NCBI GenBank assembly: GCA_032718475.1
Contig: JAUCBJ010008927.1
Span: forward strand, 1-49,356
Direction of reading: 5' to 3'
DNA: 49,356 bases
Origin: Nemertoderma westbladi
Taxonomy: Eukaryota > Xenacoelomorpha > Nemertodermatida > Nemertodermatidae
The stretch's first letter is position 1. Each line of letters begins with the position of its first letter. The position numbers were made by a program, and so were the translations under genes. The notes under the pieces were generated by a model. The model was not told the origin of the DNA and searched no databases. It saw nothing but the letters and a program-made list of their open reading frames with translations. This document shows, piece by piece, positions 33,701 to 46,650 of this stretch.

Positions 33701-36700
33701 ATAATCCGGCTAAGGCATGGGACTTTATATTATAGTTAATGTTTTGTGTAATTTTAGTAGGATTCGATTGTCATCAATAATCCGGCTAAGGCATATGGGA
33801 CTTTATATTATAGTTAATGTTTTGTGTAATTTTAGTAGGATTCGATTGTCATCAATAATCCGGCTAAGGCATATGGGACTTTATATTATAGTTAATGTTT
33901 TGTGTAATTTTAGTAGGATTCGATTGACATCAATAATCCGGCTAAGGCATATGGGACTTTATATTATAGTTAATGTTTTGTGTAATTTTAGTAGGATTCG
34001 ATTGTCATCAATAATCCGGCTAAGGCATATGGGACTTTATATTATAGTTAATGTTTTGTGTAATTTTAGTAGGATTCGATTGTCATCAATAATCCGGCTA
34101 AGGCATATGGGACTTTATATTATAGTTAATGTTTTGTGTAATTTTAGTAGGATTCGATTGTCATCAATAATCCGGCTAAGGCATATGGGACTTTATATTA
34201 TAGTTAATGTTTTGTGTAATTTTAGTAGGATTCGATTGTCATCAATAATCCGGCTAAGGCATATGGGACTTTATATTATAGTTAATGTTTTGTGTAATTT
34301 TAGTAGGATTCGATTGTCATCAATAATCCGGCTAAGGCATGGGACTTTTTGTAATCAATAATCCGGCTAAGGCATGGGACTTTATATTATAGTTAATGTT
34401 TTGTGTAATTTTAGTAGGATTCGATTGTCATCAATAACCCGGCTAAGGCATATGGGACTTTATATTATAGTTAATGATTTGTGTAATTTTAGTAGGATTC
34501 GATTGTCATCAATAATCCGGCTAAGGCATGGGACTTTTTGTAATCAATAATCCGGCTAAGGCATGGGACTTTATATTATAGTTAATGTTTTGTGTAATTT
34601 CAGTAGGATTCGATTGTCATCAATAACCCGGCTAAGGCATATGGGACTTTATATTATAGTTAATGTTTTGTGTAATTTTAGTAGGATTCGATTGTCATCA
34701 ATAATCCGGCTAAGGCATATGGGACTTTATATTATAGTTAATGATTTGTGTAATTTTAGTAGGATTCAATTGTCATCAATAACCCAGCTAAGGCATGGGA
34801 CTTTATATTATAGTTAATGTTTTGTGTAATTTTAGTAGGATTCGATTGTCATCAATAATCCGGCTAAGGCATATGGGACTTTATATTATAGTTAATGTTT
34901 TGTGTAATTTTAGTAGGATTCGATTGTCATCAATAATCCGGCTAAGGCATATGGGACTTTATATTATAGTTAATGTTTTGTGTAATTTTAGTAGGATTCG
35001 ATTGTCATCAATAATCCGGCTAAGGCATATGGGACTTTATATTATAGTTAATGTTTTGTGTAATTTTAGTAGGATTCGATTGTCATCAATAATCCGGCTA
35101 AGGCATATGGGACTTTATATTATAGTTAATGTTTTGTGTAATTTTAGTAGGATTCGATTGTCATCAATAATCCGGCTAAGGCATATGGGACTTTATATTA
35201 TAGTTAATGTTTTGTGTAATTTTAGTAGGATTCGATTGTCATCAATAATCCGGCTAAGGCATATGGGACTTTATATTATAGTTAATGTTTTGTGTAATTT
35301 TAGTAGGATTCGATTGTCATCAATAATCCGGCTAAGGCATATGGGACTTTATATTATAGTTAATGTTTTGTGTAATTTTAGTAGGATTCGATTGTCATCA
35401 ATAATCCGGCTAAGGCATATGGGACTTTATATTATAGTTAATGTTTTGTGTAATTTTAGTAGGATTCGATTGTCATCAATAATCCGGCTAAGGCATATGG
35501 GACTTTATATTATAGTTAATGTTTTGTGTAATTTTAGTAGGATTCGATTGTCATCAATAATCCGGCTAAGGCATATGGGACTTTATATTATAGTTAATGT
35601 TTTGTGTAATTTTAGTAGGATTCGATTGTCATCAATAATCCGGCTAAGGCATGGGACTTTTTGTAATCAATAATCCGGCTAAGGCATGGGACTTTATATT
35701 ATAGTTAATGATTTGTGTAATTTTAGTAGGATTCGATTGTCATCAATAATCCGGCTAAGGCATGGGACTTTTTGTAATCAATAATCCGGCTAAGGCATAT
35801 GGGACTTTATATTATAGTTAATGATTTGTGTAATTTTAGTAGGATTCGATTGTCATCAATAATCCGGCTAAGGCATGGGACTTTTTGTAATCAATAATCC
35901 GGCTAAGGCATGGGACTTTATATTATAGTTAATGTTTTGTGTAATTTTAGTAGGATTCGATTGTCATCAATAACCCGGCTAAGGCATATGGGACTTTATA
36001 TTATAGTTAATGTTTTGTGTAATTTTAGTAGGATTCGATTGTCATCAATAATCCGGCTAAGGCATATGGGACTTTATATTATAGTTAATGATTTGTGTAA
36101 TTTTAGTAGGATTCGATTGTCATCAATAACCCAGCTAAGGCATGGGACTTTATATTATAGTTAATGTTTTGTGTAATTTTAGTAGGATTCGATTGTCATC
36201 AATAATCCGGCTAAGGCATATGGGACTTTATATTATAGTTAATGTTTTGTGTAATTTTAGTAGGATTCGATTGTCATCAATAACCCGGCTAAGGCATATG
36301 GGACTTTATATTATAGTTAATGTTTTGTGTAATTTTAGTAGGATTCGATTGTCATCAATAATCCGGCTAAGGCATATGGGACTTTATATTATAGTTAATG
36401 ATTTGTGTAATTTTAGTAGGATTCGATTGTCATCAATAACCCAGCTAAGGCATGGGACTTTATATTATAGTTAATGTTTTGTGTAATTTTAGTAGGATTC
36501 GATTGTCATCAATAATCCGGCTAAGGCATATGGGACTTTATATTATAGTTAATGTTTTGTGTAATTTTAGTAGGATTCGATTGTCATCAATAATCCGGCT
36601 AAGGCATGGGACTTTATATTATAGTTAATGATTTGTGTAATTTTAGTAGGATTCGATTGTCATCAATAATCCGGCTAAGGCATATGGGACTTTATATTAT

Positions 36701-39700
36701 AGTTAATGTTTTGTGTAATTTTAGTAGGATTCGATTGTCATCAATAATCCGGCTAAGGCATATGGGACTTTATATTATAGTTAATGTTTTGTGTAATTTT
36801 AGTAGGATTCGATTGTCATCAATAATCCGGCTAAGGCATATGGGACTTTATATTATAGTTAATGTTTTGTGTAATTTTAGTAGGATTCGATTGTCATCAA
36901 TAATCCGGCTAAGGCATGGGACTTTATATTATAGTTAATGTTTTGTGTAATTTTAGTAGGATTCGATTGTCATCAATAACCCAGCTAAGGCATGGGACTT
37001 TATATTATAGTTAATGTTTTGTGTAATTTTAGTAGGATTCGATTGTCATCAATAACCCAGCTAAGGCATGGGACTTTATATTATAGTTAATGTTTTGTGT
37101 AATTTTAGTAGGATTCGATTGTCATCAATAATCCGGCTAAGGCATATGGGACTTTATATTATAGTTAATGTTTTGTGTAATTTTAGTAGGATTCGATTGT
37201 CATCAATAACCCAGCTAAGGCATGGGACTTTATATTATAGTTAATGTTTTGTGTAATTTTAGTAGGATTCGATTGTCATCAATAACCCAGCTAAGGCATG
37301 GGACTTTATATTATAGTTAATGTTTTGTGTAATTTTAGTAGGATTCGATTGTCATCAATAATCCGGCTAAGGCATATGGGACTTTATATTATAGTTAATG
37401 TTTTGTGTAATTTTAGTAGGATTCGATTGTCATCAATAACCCAGCTAAGGCATGGGACTTTATATTATAGTTAATGTTTTGTGTAATTTTAGTAGGATTC
37501 GATTGTCATCAATAACCCAGCTAAGGCATGGGACTTTATATTATAGTTAATGTTTTGTGTAATTTTAGTAGGATTCGATTGTCATCAATAATCCGGCTAA
37601 GGCATATGGGACTTTATATTATAGTTAATGTTTTGTGTAATTTTAGTAGGATTCGATTGTCATCAATAACCCGGCTAAGGCATGGGACTTTATATTATAG
37701 TTAATGTTTTGTGTAATTTTAGTAGGATTCGATTGTCATCAATAATCCGGCTAAGGCATGGGACTTTATATTATAGTTAATGTTTTGTGTAATTTTAGTA
37801 GGATTCGATTGTCATCAATAATCCGGCTAAGGCATATGGGACTTTATATTATAGTTAATGTTTTGTGTAATTTTAGTAGGATTCGATTGTCATCAATAAT
37901 CCGGCTAAGGCATGGGACTTTATATTATAGTTAATGATTTGTGTAATTTTAGTAGGATTCGATTGTCATCAATAACCCGGCTAAGGCATATGGGACTTTA
38001 TATTATAGTTAATGTTTTGTGTAATTTTAGTAGGATTCGATTGTCATCAATAACCCGGCTAAGGCATATGGGACTTTATATTATAGTTAATGTTTTGTGT
38101 AATTTTAGTAGGATTCGATTGTCATCAATAACCCGGCTAAGGCATATGGGACTTTATATTATAGTTAATGATTTGTGTAATTTTAGTAGGATTCGATTGT
38201 CATCAATAATCCGGCTAAGGCATATGGGACTTTATATTATAGTTAATGTTTTGTGTAATTTTAGTAGGATTCGATTGTCATCAATAACCCAGCTAAGGCA
38301 TGGGACTTTATATTATAGTTAATGTTTTGTGTAATTTTAGTAGGATTCGATTGTCATCAATAATCCGGCTAAGGCATATGGGACTTTATATTATAGTTAA
38401 TGATTTGTGTAATTTTAGTAGGATTCGATTGTCATCAATAATCCGGCTAAGGCATATGGGACTTTATATTATAGTTAATGTTTTGTGTAATTTTAGTAGG
38501 ATTCGATTGTCATCAATAACCCGGCTAAGGCATATGGGACTTTATATTATAGTTAATGATTTGTGTAATTTTAGTAGGATTCGATTGTCATCAATAATCC
38601 GGCTAAGGCATATGGGACTTTATATTATAGTTAATGTTTTGTGTAATTTTAGTAGGATTCGATTGTCATCAATAACCCAGCTAAGGCATGGGACTTTATA
38701 TTATAGTTAATGTTTTGTGTAATTTTAGTAGGATTCGATTGTCATCAATAATCCGGCTAAGGCATATGGGACTTTATATTATAGTTAATGTTTTGTGTAA
38801 TTTTAGTAGGATTCGATTGTCATCAATAACCCAGCTAAGGCATGGGACTTTATATTATAGTTAATGTTTTGTGTAATTTTAGTAGGATTCGATTGTCATC
38901 AATAACCCGGCTAAGGCATATGGGACTTTATATTATAGTTAATGATTTGTGTAATTTTAGTAGGATTCGATTGTCATCAATAATCCGGCTAAGGCATATG
39001 GGACTTTATATTATAGTTAATGTTTTGTGTAATTTTAGTAGGATTCGATTGTCATCAATAACCCAGCTAAGGCATGGGACTTTATATTATAGTTAATGTT
39101 TTGTGTAATTTTAGTAGGATTCGATTGTCATCAATAATCCGGCTAAGGCATATGGGACTTTATATTATAGTTAATGTTTTGTGTAATTTTAGTAGGATTC
39201 GATTGTCATCAATAACCCAGCTAAGGCATGGGACTTTATATTATAGTTAATGTTTTGTGTAATTTTAGTAGGATTCGATTGTCATCAATAATCCGGCTAA
39301 GGCATATGGGACTTTATATTATAGTTAATGTTTTGTGTAATTTTAGTAGGATTCGATTGTCATCAATAACCCGGCTAAGGCATGGGACTTTATATTATAG
39401 TTAATGTTTTGTGTAATTTTAGTAGGATTCGATTGTCATCAATAACCCAGCTAAGGCATGGGACTTTATATTATAGTTAATGTTTTGTGTAATTTTAGTA
39501 GGATTCGATTGTCATCAATAACCCAGCTAAGGCATGGGACTTTATATTATAGTTAATGTTTTGTGTAATTTTAGTAGGATTCGATTGTCATCAATAATCC
39601 GGCTAAGGCATATGGGACTTTATATTATAGTTAATGTTTTGTGTAATTTTAGTAGGATTCGATTGTCATCAATAACCCAGCTAAGGCATGGGACTTTATA

Positions 39701-41515
39701 TTATAGTTAATGTTTTGTGTAATTTTAGTAGGATTCGATTGTCATCAATAATCCGGCTAAGGCATGGGACTTTATATTATAGTTAATGTTTTGTGTAATT
39801 TTAGTAGGATTCGATTGTCATCAATAATCCGGCTAAGGCATATGGGACTTTATATTATAGTTAATGTTTTGTGTAATTTTAGTAGGATTCGATTGTCATC
39901 AATAACCCAGCTAAGGCATGGGACTTTATATTATAGTTAATGTTTTGTGTAATTTTAGTAGGATTCGATTGTCATCAATAACCCAGCTAAGGCATGGGAC
40001 TTTATATTATAGTTAATGTTTTGTGTAATTTTAGTAGGATTCGATTGTCATCAATAATCCGGCTAAGGCATATGGGACTTTATATTATAGTTAATGTTTT
40101 GTGTAATTTTAGTAGGATTCGATTGTCATCAATAACCCAGCTAAGGCATGGGACTTTATATTATAGTTAATGTTTTGTGTAATTTTAGTAGGATTCGATT
40201 GTCATCAATAACCCAGCTAAGGCATGGGACTTTATATTATAGTTAATGTTTTGTGTAATTTTAGTAGGATTCGATTGTCATCAATAATCCGGCTAAGGCA
40301 TATGGGACTTTATATTATAGTTAATGTTTTGTGTAATTTTAGTAGGATTCGATTGTCATCAATAACCCAGCTAAGGCATGGGACTTTATATTATAGTTAA
40401 TGTTTTGTGTAATTTTAGTAGGATTCGATTGTCATCAATAATCCGGCTAAGGCATATGGGACTTTATATTATAGTTAATGTTTTGTGTAATTTTAGTAGG
40501 ATTCGATTGTCATCAATGATCCGGCTAAGGCATATGGGACTTTATATTATAGTTAATGTTTTGTGTAATTTTAGTAGGATTCGATTGTCATCAATAATCC
40601 GGCTAAGGCATGGGACTTTTTGTAATCAATAATCCGGCTAAGGCATGGGACTTTATATTATAGTTAATGTTTTGTGTAATTTTAGTAGGATTCGATTGTC
40701 ATCAATAATCCGGCTAAGGCATATGGGACTTTATATTATAGTTAATGTTTTGTGTAATTTTAGTAGGATTCGATTGTCATCAATAACCCAGCTAAGGCAT
40801 GGGACTTTATATTATAGTTAATGTTTTGTGTAATTTTAGTAGGATTCGATTGTCATCAATGATCCGGCTAAGGCATATGGGACTTTATATTATAGTTAAT
40901 GTTTTGTGTAATTTTAGTAGGATTCGATTGTCATCAATAATCCGGCTAAGGCATGGGACTTTATATTATAGTTAATGATTTGTGTAATTTTAGTAGGATT
41001 CGATTGTCATCAATAATCCGGCTAAGGCATATGGGACTTTATATTATAGTTAATGTTTTGTGTAATTTTAGTAGGATTCGATTGTCATCAATAATCCGGC
41101 TAAGGCATGGGACTTTTTGTAATCAATAATCCGGCTAAGGCATGGGACTTTATATTATAGTTAATGTTTTGTGTAATTTTAGTAGGATTCGATTGTCATC
41201 AATAACCCAGCTAAGGCATGGGACTTTATATTATAGTTAATGATTTGTGTAATTTTAGTAGGATTCGATTGTCATCAATAATCAGGCTAAGGCATATGGG
41301 ACTTTATATTATAGTTAATGTTTTGTGTAATTTTAGTAGGATTCGATTGTCATCAATAACCCAGCTAAGGCATGGGACTTTATATTATAGTTAATGTTTT
41401 GTGTAATTTTAGTAGGATTCGATTGTCATCAATAATCCGGCTAAGGCATATGGGACTTTATATTATAGTTAATGATTTGTGTAATTTTAGTAGGATTCGA
41501 TTGTCATCAATAACT
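24720..41515 (+). repeat. About 16.8-kb satellite array, 78/76-bp units with 35-bp mini-units
   Basis: More than 200 head-to-tail units of the form GGGACTTTATATTATAG...GATTCGATTGTCATCAATAATCCGGCTAAGGCAT(AT). Units are 78 bp with GCATATGGG at the joint or 76 bp with GCATGGG. About 27 shortened 35-bp units (GGGACTTTTTGTAATCAATAA then CCGGCTAAGGCAT) are interspersed. Unit variants are regional: CAACAATCCGACTAAG clusters at 24.9-30.5 kb, TTAATGATTTGTG after 31 kb, and ATAACCCAGC mainly after 34.8 kb. Higher-order periods: 462 bp near 24.9-25.7 kb, 189 bp (76+78+35) at about 27.0-29.9 kb, 230 bp (76+76+78) at about 36.9-40.4 kb, and runs of near-identical 78-mers at 33.7-35.7 kb. A 78-bp unit is 26 codons, so long open frames arise trivially; they end at 76-bp or 35-bp joints and are not genes. 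Confidence 0.98.
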
Positions 41516-41601
41516 ACTGATACGGTACTGCGGTACCGTATTACTGTACTGGCAGACTGGTAACAGAGAAACACAGACTGACAAGAAAGTCTCGTTATTG
41601 A

Positions 41602-41836
41602 AATTTCGGCCTAGATTTCGGCCAAGATTTCGGCTTAGATTTCAGCTTAGATTTCGGCCAAGATTTCGGCTTAGATTTCGGCCAAGATTCTAAGCCGAAA
41701 TCTTGGCCGAAAACTAAGCCGAAATCTTGGCCGAAAACTAAGCCGAAATCTTGGCCGAAATCTAGGCCGAAATCTTGGCCGAAATCTAGGCCGAAATCTA
41801 GGCCGAAATCTTGGCCGAAATCTAGGCCGAAATCTA
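41602..41836. repeat. 12-bp minisatellite that reverses orientation (giant hairpin)
   Basis: Units of ATTTCGGCC(A/T)AG repeat about seven times from 41602, then at about 41690 the same unit continues as its reverse complement (CTTGGCCGAAAT / CTAGGCCGAAAT) for about twelve units to 41836. The two halves can pair over roughly 85 bases. Within each half, variants GGCCAAG, GGCTTAG and GGCCTAG alternate. It lies between the satellite and a retrotransposon fragment. Confidence 0.92.
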
Positions 41837-41869
41837 AACCAGTCGCCGAGAATCTGAACCAGTCGCCGA

Positions 41870-42640
41870 CATTTTCATATTTTTGAAACCCACGGCGCCC
41901 ATAGCTCTGGCTGTCCTCATTGCGTAATCCAGTACATTAACAAATAGTTATGATGCCAATGTGTCACCTTGCATTACGCCAGCCAGGATGGAGAAGAAAT
42001 CAGTTTTAAAATCTGGTGAGAATACCTGAGCTTCTGTGTCACAATATAACAATCCAATGCCAGCAACAATTACTTCTGGTATTCCATAAACTCTTAGGAT
42101 TTCCAGCATTTTACCTCTATGGATTGAGTCTAATGTTTTCTCGAAGTCCGCAAATGTCAGGACAGCGGGGAGATTCTTTGACTTAATTCCCTCAATCAGT
42201 CACCGTAACGCTAGTATTTGAGCTATATTGATTTATTTTGTCTAAAATCATGTTAGGTACTCTCACACAGTAGTTTCTCCATCTATGTGAGGTCTAATTA
42301 TATAGAGAATAATTTTATTGTAGATTTTGGCAGTTACCACAAGCAGACCTACGATAGTTTGTTTGTATACCGAAGTTTATTTTCTTGCGGAGAGGCTTTA
42401 GTTGACCTTTAGTCCAATTTGGTGGTGGCTTTTCCCTTTTCAGCATCCAATTTCAAACATCCTATAATGGTATGTCCACTGATCTTGTTTTCCATTCCTC
42501 TGCATGGATTCCATCTAATCCACTCGCTTTATGATATGATTGGACATACTTTTAATGCTTCCCTGTAGTTTGGGGTAGTCCCATGTTTCTATTGGTAACG
42601 CCTTGTCATATTTATCAGTAATAATGTCTATAATATAGTA
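41870..42640 (-). pseudogene. Decayed non-LTR retrotransposon reverse transcriptase fragment
   Basis: Minus-strand motifs in order: KASGLDGIHAEEWK (about 42535; equivalent here with a stop nearby), VVTAKIYNKIILYIIRPHID (about 42320), LTFADFEKTLDSIHRGKMLE (about 42130), FFSILAGVMQGDTLAS (about 41975) and VLDYAMRTA (about 41930). This is the RT finger-palm order of LINE-type elements. The strand with YxDD is missing beyond 41870, and there are stops after LRPHID-, ILALR- and DTLAS-equivalents plus frameshifts. Sequence differs from the element at 10.6-13.1 kb, so it is another family or a distant relative. Confidence 0.85.
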
Positions 42641-43152
42641 TATTCAATTAAAATTGTTTAATACAAATTAACGGAATTAAATAAATTCAACAACATTATT
42701 GTATACCAACGCCAAATAAACGAGTAGTTTGTTTATAATAAATCAAGCTGATTCCTGATTTAAATCTATAAAGACATTTTGTAGTTTATGAATGTGTGAA
42801 TCAAACTTCGAATATAATAAATACATCATAGACAATTTTCACATCAGTCAGATAATCAATATTTCTGCTTCGTTGAATTCAATAAACGAGTGATCAAAAC
42901 GGATATCGATCCTGACGTTTTGAGACGGGGACCCGAGGAACTAAATAGTGCAGTATATTTGTGAATTGTGAAATAGTGTCAGTGTGTCATTAGTATTAAA
43001 AACTAAACTAAAGTTGATTAAATATAAACTTATGCCCCGTGTCCTACTGATTGTAAGTGGAAATTAAATGTATATGCAAGGAGTGTGGGGCGAGACACGT
43101 ATGGCGAGCCATCAGCGAACTGATATAATTATACTATGGCCGTTTTTCAAAA

Positions 43153-43154
<2 letters not shown>
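42641..43154. other. AT-rich stretch, no gene
   Basis: Nothing recognised except a GC-richer island near 42900-42950 containing GAGACGGGGACCCGAGG. Confidence 0.45.
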
Positions 43155-43189
<35 letters not shown>

Positions 43190-43200
43190 AGTGTGTGTGT
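43155..43200. repeat. (GT)n microsatellite
   Basis: About 46 bases of GT repeats with one CA interruption; another short GT run lies at about 43634-43646. Confidence 0.95.
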
Positions 43201-43938
43201 CGGAAGCCATAAATGACGGAAGCCATAATCGAAGTTAATATCTTCAGCTAAATTGTATGGTTGAATCGAATTATTTCGATTCTTCTATCGGTAATTAATT
43301 ATTTAGGGGGGTAACATTTATCCCATCTGGTATAAAATTAACATGGGTAGATTCGCCGTGTCCCATTCTATCAAAGTCCTTACTTTATACTCGAGATTAA
43401 TGTCAAGTTTTATAGTTATTTATTGATTTACAATTAAAATTGCATTTTTATCAATTAATTCACACGCAGGCTCTAACCGCCTAATGACAGTCAATACGGA
43501 GTAATTCCTTCCCGTGTCTTAGCAACGCTGAGAATGTCCTGGCCTGTTAGAGGCAGACTGCTGCTATGCTGGTAGGATAGCATTAATTCCCTATCCATTC
43601 ACTCACTCTCCATAGAACTGGCTGACGGGGGGGTGTGTGTGTGTTTAGGTATCAGTTATTCATTGACATTAATATTATTACTAAAGAAGGAATAGTGCTC
43701 CTTCAATACATCTCAACAGACATCAATTCATTGCCTGTGCCTACCAACGCGTGCTCCATAACATAACAACATATATCCTTGATTTCCATCACCTCTCACC
43801 ACAATTATTATTAGTAATTAAAAGTTTCAATTCGGTCTGTCGTTCCGTTATCTGGTTATTCAGTTATTGCATTATTAATAAATAAATGTTTTAAAATATA
43901 TCTTACGAAATATGGTTAATAATTAAAACTTGTCGCTA
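43201..43938. other. Stretch without gene
   Basis: AT-rich, no supported feature apart from the short GT run. Confidence 0.45.
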
Positions 43939-44590
43939 ACATTCTCTCTATGGGGGTTTTAAGGAGTGCTGATTACATTTCTGATGTCAGTTTTCACGTT
44001 TACATAAATCTAGTCAGTCTGTCAAAACATAAAAGAGAATTCAAATTAACTAACATTCTCGCTATGGGGGTTTTAAGGGGTGCTAATTTCATTTCTGATG
44101 TCAGTTTTCAGGTTTACATAAATCTAGACTGTCTGTTTGTCGGTCTTTCTGTCAGTCAGTCAGTCTGTCAAAACTTAAAAAAGAATACAAACTAACTAAC
44201 ATTCTCGTTATGGGGGTTTTAATGGGTGCTAATTTTATTTCAGATGTCAGTTTTCACGTTTAAAAAAATCTAGTCTGTCTGTCTGTCGGTCATTCTGTCA
44301 GTCAGTCTGTCAAAACATAAAAGATAATTCAAATTAACTAACATTCTCGCTATGGGGGTTTTAAGGGTTGCTGATTTCATTTCTGATGTCAGTTTACACG
44401 TTTACATAAATCTAGTCTGTCTGTCTGTCGGTCATTCTGTCAGTTAGTCTGTCAAAACATAAAAGAGAATTCAAATTAACTAACATTCTCGCTATGGGGG
44501 TTTTAAGGGTTGCTGATTTCATTTCTGATGTCAGTTTACACGTTTACATAAATCTAGTCTGTCTGTCTGTCGGTCTCTCTGTCAGTCTGA
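43939..44590 (+). repeat. Five tandem copies of a 115-147-bp repeat
   Basis: Units begin CATTCTC(G/T)CTATGGGGGTTTT at about 43939, 44054, 44200, 44342 and 44484 and contain ATTTCTGATGTCAGTTT, CACGTTTACATAAATCTAG and a variable (GTCT)n/GTCAGTCTGTC stretch. The first unit is short because its GTCT block is reduced; the last stops within GTCT. Period settles at 142. Confidence 0.93.
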
Positions 44591-44765
44591 ACTACTGTTC
44601 TGTGGTTGGCATTACGCCATATACCTAACACTAATAACACAGTCTACAATACAGCCTATCTACAGTACAGAATGGATTTTTTGCCACGAAGAGCAATAAA
44701 TGTCATTAATACTATCCACCAGTATACCTACTCCAAGAGCCTTCCAATAAAACATGTATTCCAGC

Positions 44766-44820
44766 ATGACGTCCACTGCACGTCTTCGTGCTGTCCATGG
44801 TGACGTGCAGTGGACGTCAT
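44766..44820. repeat. Perfect 19-bp inverted repeat (hairpin)
   Basis: ATGACGTCCACTGCACGTC at 44766-44784 is the exact reverse complement of 44802-44820, with a 17-base spacer. The arms contain two GACGT words (CRE-like). The hairpin lies immediately beside a foldback element and may be its terminal structure. Confidence 0.93.
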
Positions 44821-45230
44821 AGGCTCTAAGGGGTTAAGCAACACGGTCCCTACTTCGCCCTGTCGACACCCCAGCCATTTTTCACCAATCCTTTTTTAGA
44901 GTTTTTTAATTTTTTTGGTATTGGTGAAAGTTCTACAACATTAGTAGATATGTTTTTTATGATAGCTAGTGTTTTTTTGCTAGCTAGTATTTTTTGAAAT
45001 TATAAAAAATGTGAAAGTCCATGATATTTCAGGTTAAACTGTTGAAGAATATATTAATGACCAAAATAATTTCCAAAAATTACTAGCTAGTAAAAAATAC
45101 TAGCTATATACCATTAAAAATCTACTAAGGTTCTAGAATATTCACTAATATAAAAAAAGCACTCAAATCACAAAAAATAAAGGTTAAAAAACTCATTCGG
45201 GACCCTTTTGCTTAAGGAGTCAAAATTGTA
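44821..45230. mobile_element. About 410-bp foldback/MITE element
   Basis: Terminal words CTAAGGGGTTAAGCAACACGG (trimmed here to TTAAGCAA...GGTCCC) on the left and GGGACC...TTGCTTAA on the right are reverse complements. Internal arms carrying TAGTAGAT, TAGCTAGT and ATTTTTTG also pair with each other over about 120 bases (44893-45010 with 45050-45190). No coding frame. The adjacent hairpin at 44766 suggests a composite structure. Confidence 0.6.
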
Positions 45231-46650
45231 GAACAAATTCCCGAAGTTTGCGACGTTTGCGAAATTCGCGAAGAATCCGTCAGTTTCTGTGCCCTAATGA
45301 TTTCGTGACGAAACAATCAAATCTTACACACTTAACACACGCGAACTAATTGAATGTGTGTATTAGTATGCATGAATCATTAAATAGAAATTAAATTAAT
45401 GAACGCTATTTCAACATGAAATCTACGGAATCAATACACAACACACGCACACTACTGAATTTAAAAATTTATATAGATTGCAACTTTTATTTGGCTACCT
45501 TTTAGGCCTAATGGGTGACTAATTTAATTCTTCACCCCTATATATTTGTAGCCTTTTTAATTTGTGCCTCTAATTGAATCAAACATTAAACTAAAATATA
45601 TGTCACAATATTGGTCTGTCGGTAGCTGGTCAATGAATCTCTCATAAATTTGTTAATTAGTCGCTGCTCAGTCATTGAACATTTGAACACGTGCTGCTCG
45701 AAGACCCCACAACGTGTATTCACTGTCGTCTAAAATGTTAACTTCTCTCAAGTTGAAGTCTCTCAGTCACTGAATTACATCGGTGTGAATTGTAAGCGGA
45801 TTCAATTCCGCCTCAAAACCCTCATAAAATGGGAAAGTGGGATTTTCAGCAATATGTTGGAGATACGAGATTAGCAATAATTAATCTCGTATCAAAACCA
45901 ACATCGGGGGACAGTACAGAGTACAAACCCCGAAGCCACATACAAAGGGAGGTTAGAGGTCAAACCACCTCGGAGGGGAGACAGCTAGCAGGGGCTAACA
46001 ACAGGGGGAAACACTCCCAGAGAGTGGAAAGGCGTGAAGTAGGTTATTAGCCAATAGGGGCGAAGGAGAGCATCCACTAGGTAGCAGACAAGGTAATGTA
46101 GGAGTGAAGTAATCACGTATTATCTCATACATACTGGTTTATGATTCAGTTACCCAAATTGTCAGTTTCAGTGCAAACCGGCATTATTGTCTTACCGTCA
46201 TCACAGTGCTGTTACATATTATCTCTATATCGCTATTATCGGTTCTGTCATTTACTGTGCTATCATTACCAATTTATTATATAATCGGGACAAAGGAACA
46301 TCAAACTCAAACATTTTCTCCATCCTGCCATCAGCCTGCTGTGACGCGTACAAACTTAACCCGGTCGGGATACCTTGATCCCGTCACATGAATTGATTAA
46401 AGAATCTAATCAAAACAAGGGATCGATCGTGGCATTGGGATAAATGATGAGTAAAGGAAAGGTCACGGTGTATAATTCATTAGTTTTTGGCAAATACTCA
46501 ACAATACCGAATACCAGTTGGACATCAATCAGATTATCGATGACAATAATAATATTAGGCTACCTGCTACAGACCAAAATCGTCAGAAACAGTTACTAAA
46601 TATTACCATGTATTAGAGTTGCAAAAGAGACCTGTTTTTCTTAATCCCGG
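45231..46650. other. Stretch without recognised gene
   Basis: A purine-rich segment at 45900-46060 is open for 73 codons on the plus strand but looks compositional, not coding. A 9-bp hairpin (ACGAGATTA / TAATCTCGT) lies at about 45862. Nothing else is supported. Confidence 0.45.

Noticed and set aside
24720-41515. CRISPR array
   Set aside because: Units are contiguous with no unique spacers, and the sequence is clearly eukaryotic.
24720-41515. CENP-B-box or NF-kB-site in each satellite unit
   Set aside because: The TTCG and CCGG words are wrongly spaced for a CENP-B box, and GGGACTTTAT matches only half an NF-kB site.
24947-41563. Many plus-strand open frames with 26-residue repeats, up to 292 codons
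   Set aside because: They arise because a 78-bp unit is a multiple of three without a stop in one phase. They start and end at unit joints and have no independent coding signal.
45829-46050. 73-codon purine-rich frame
   Set aside because: Low-complexity composition; no motif and no supporting signals.
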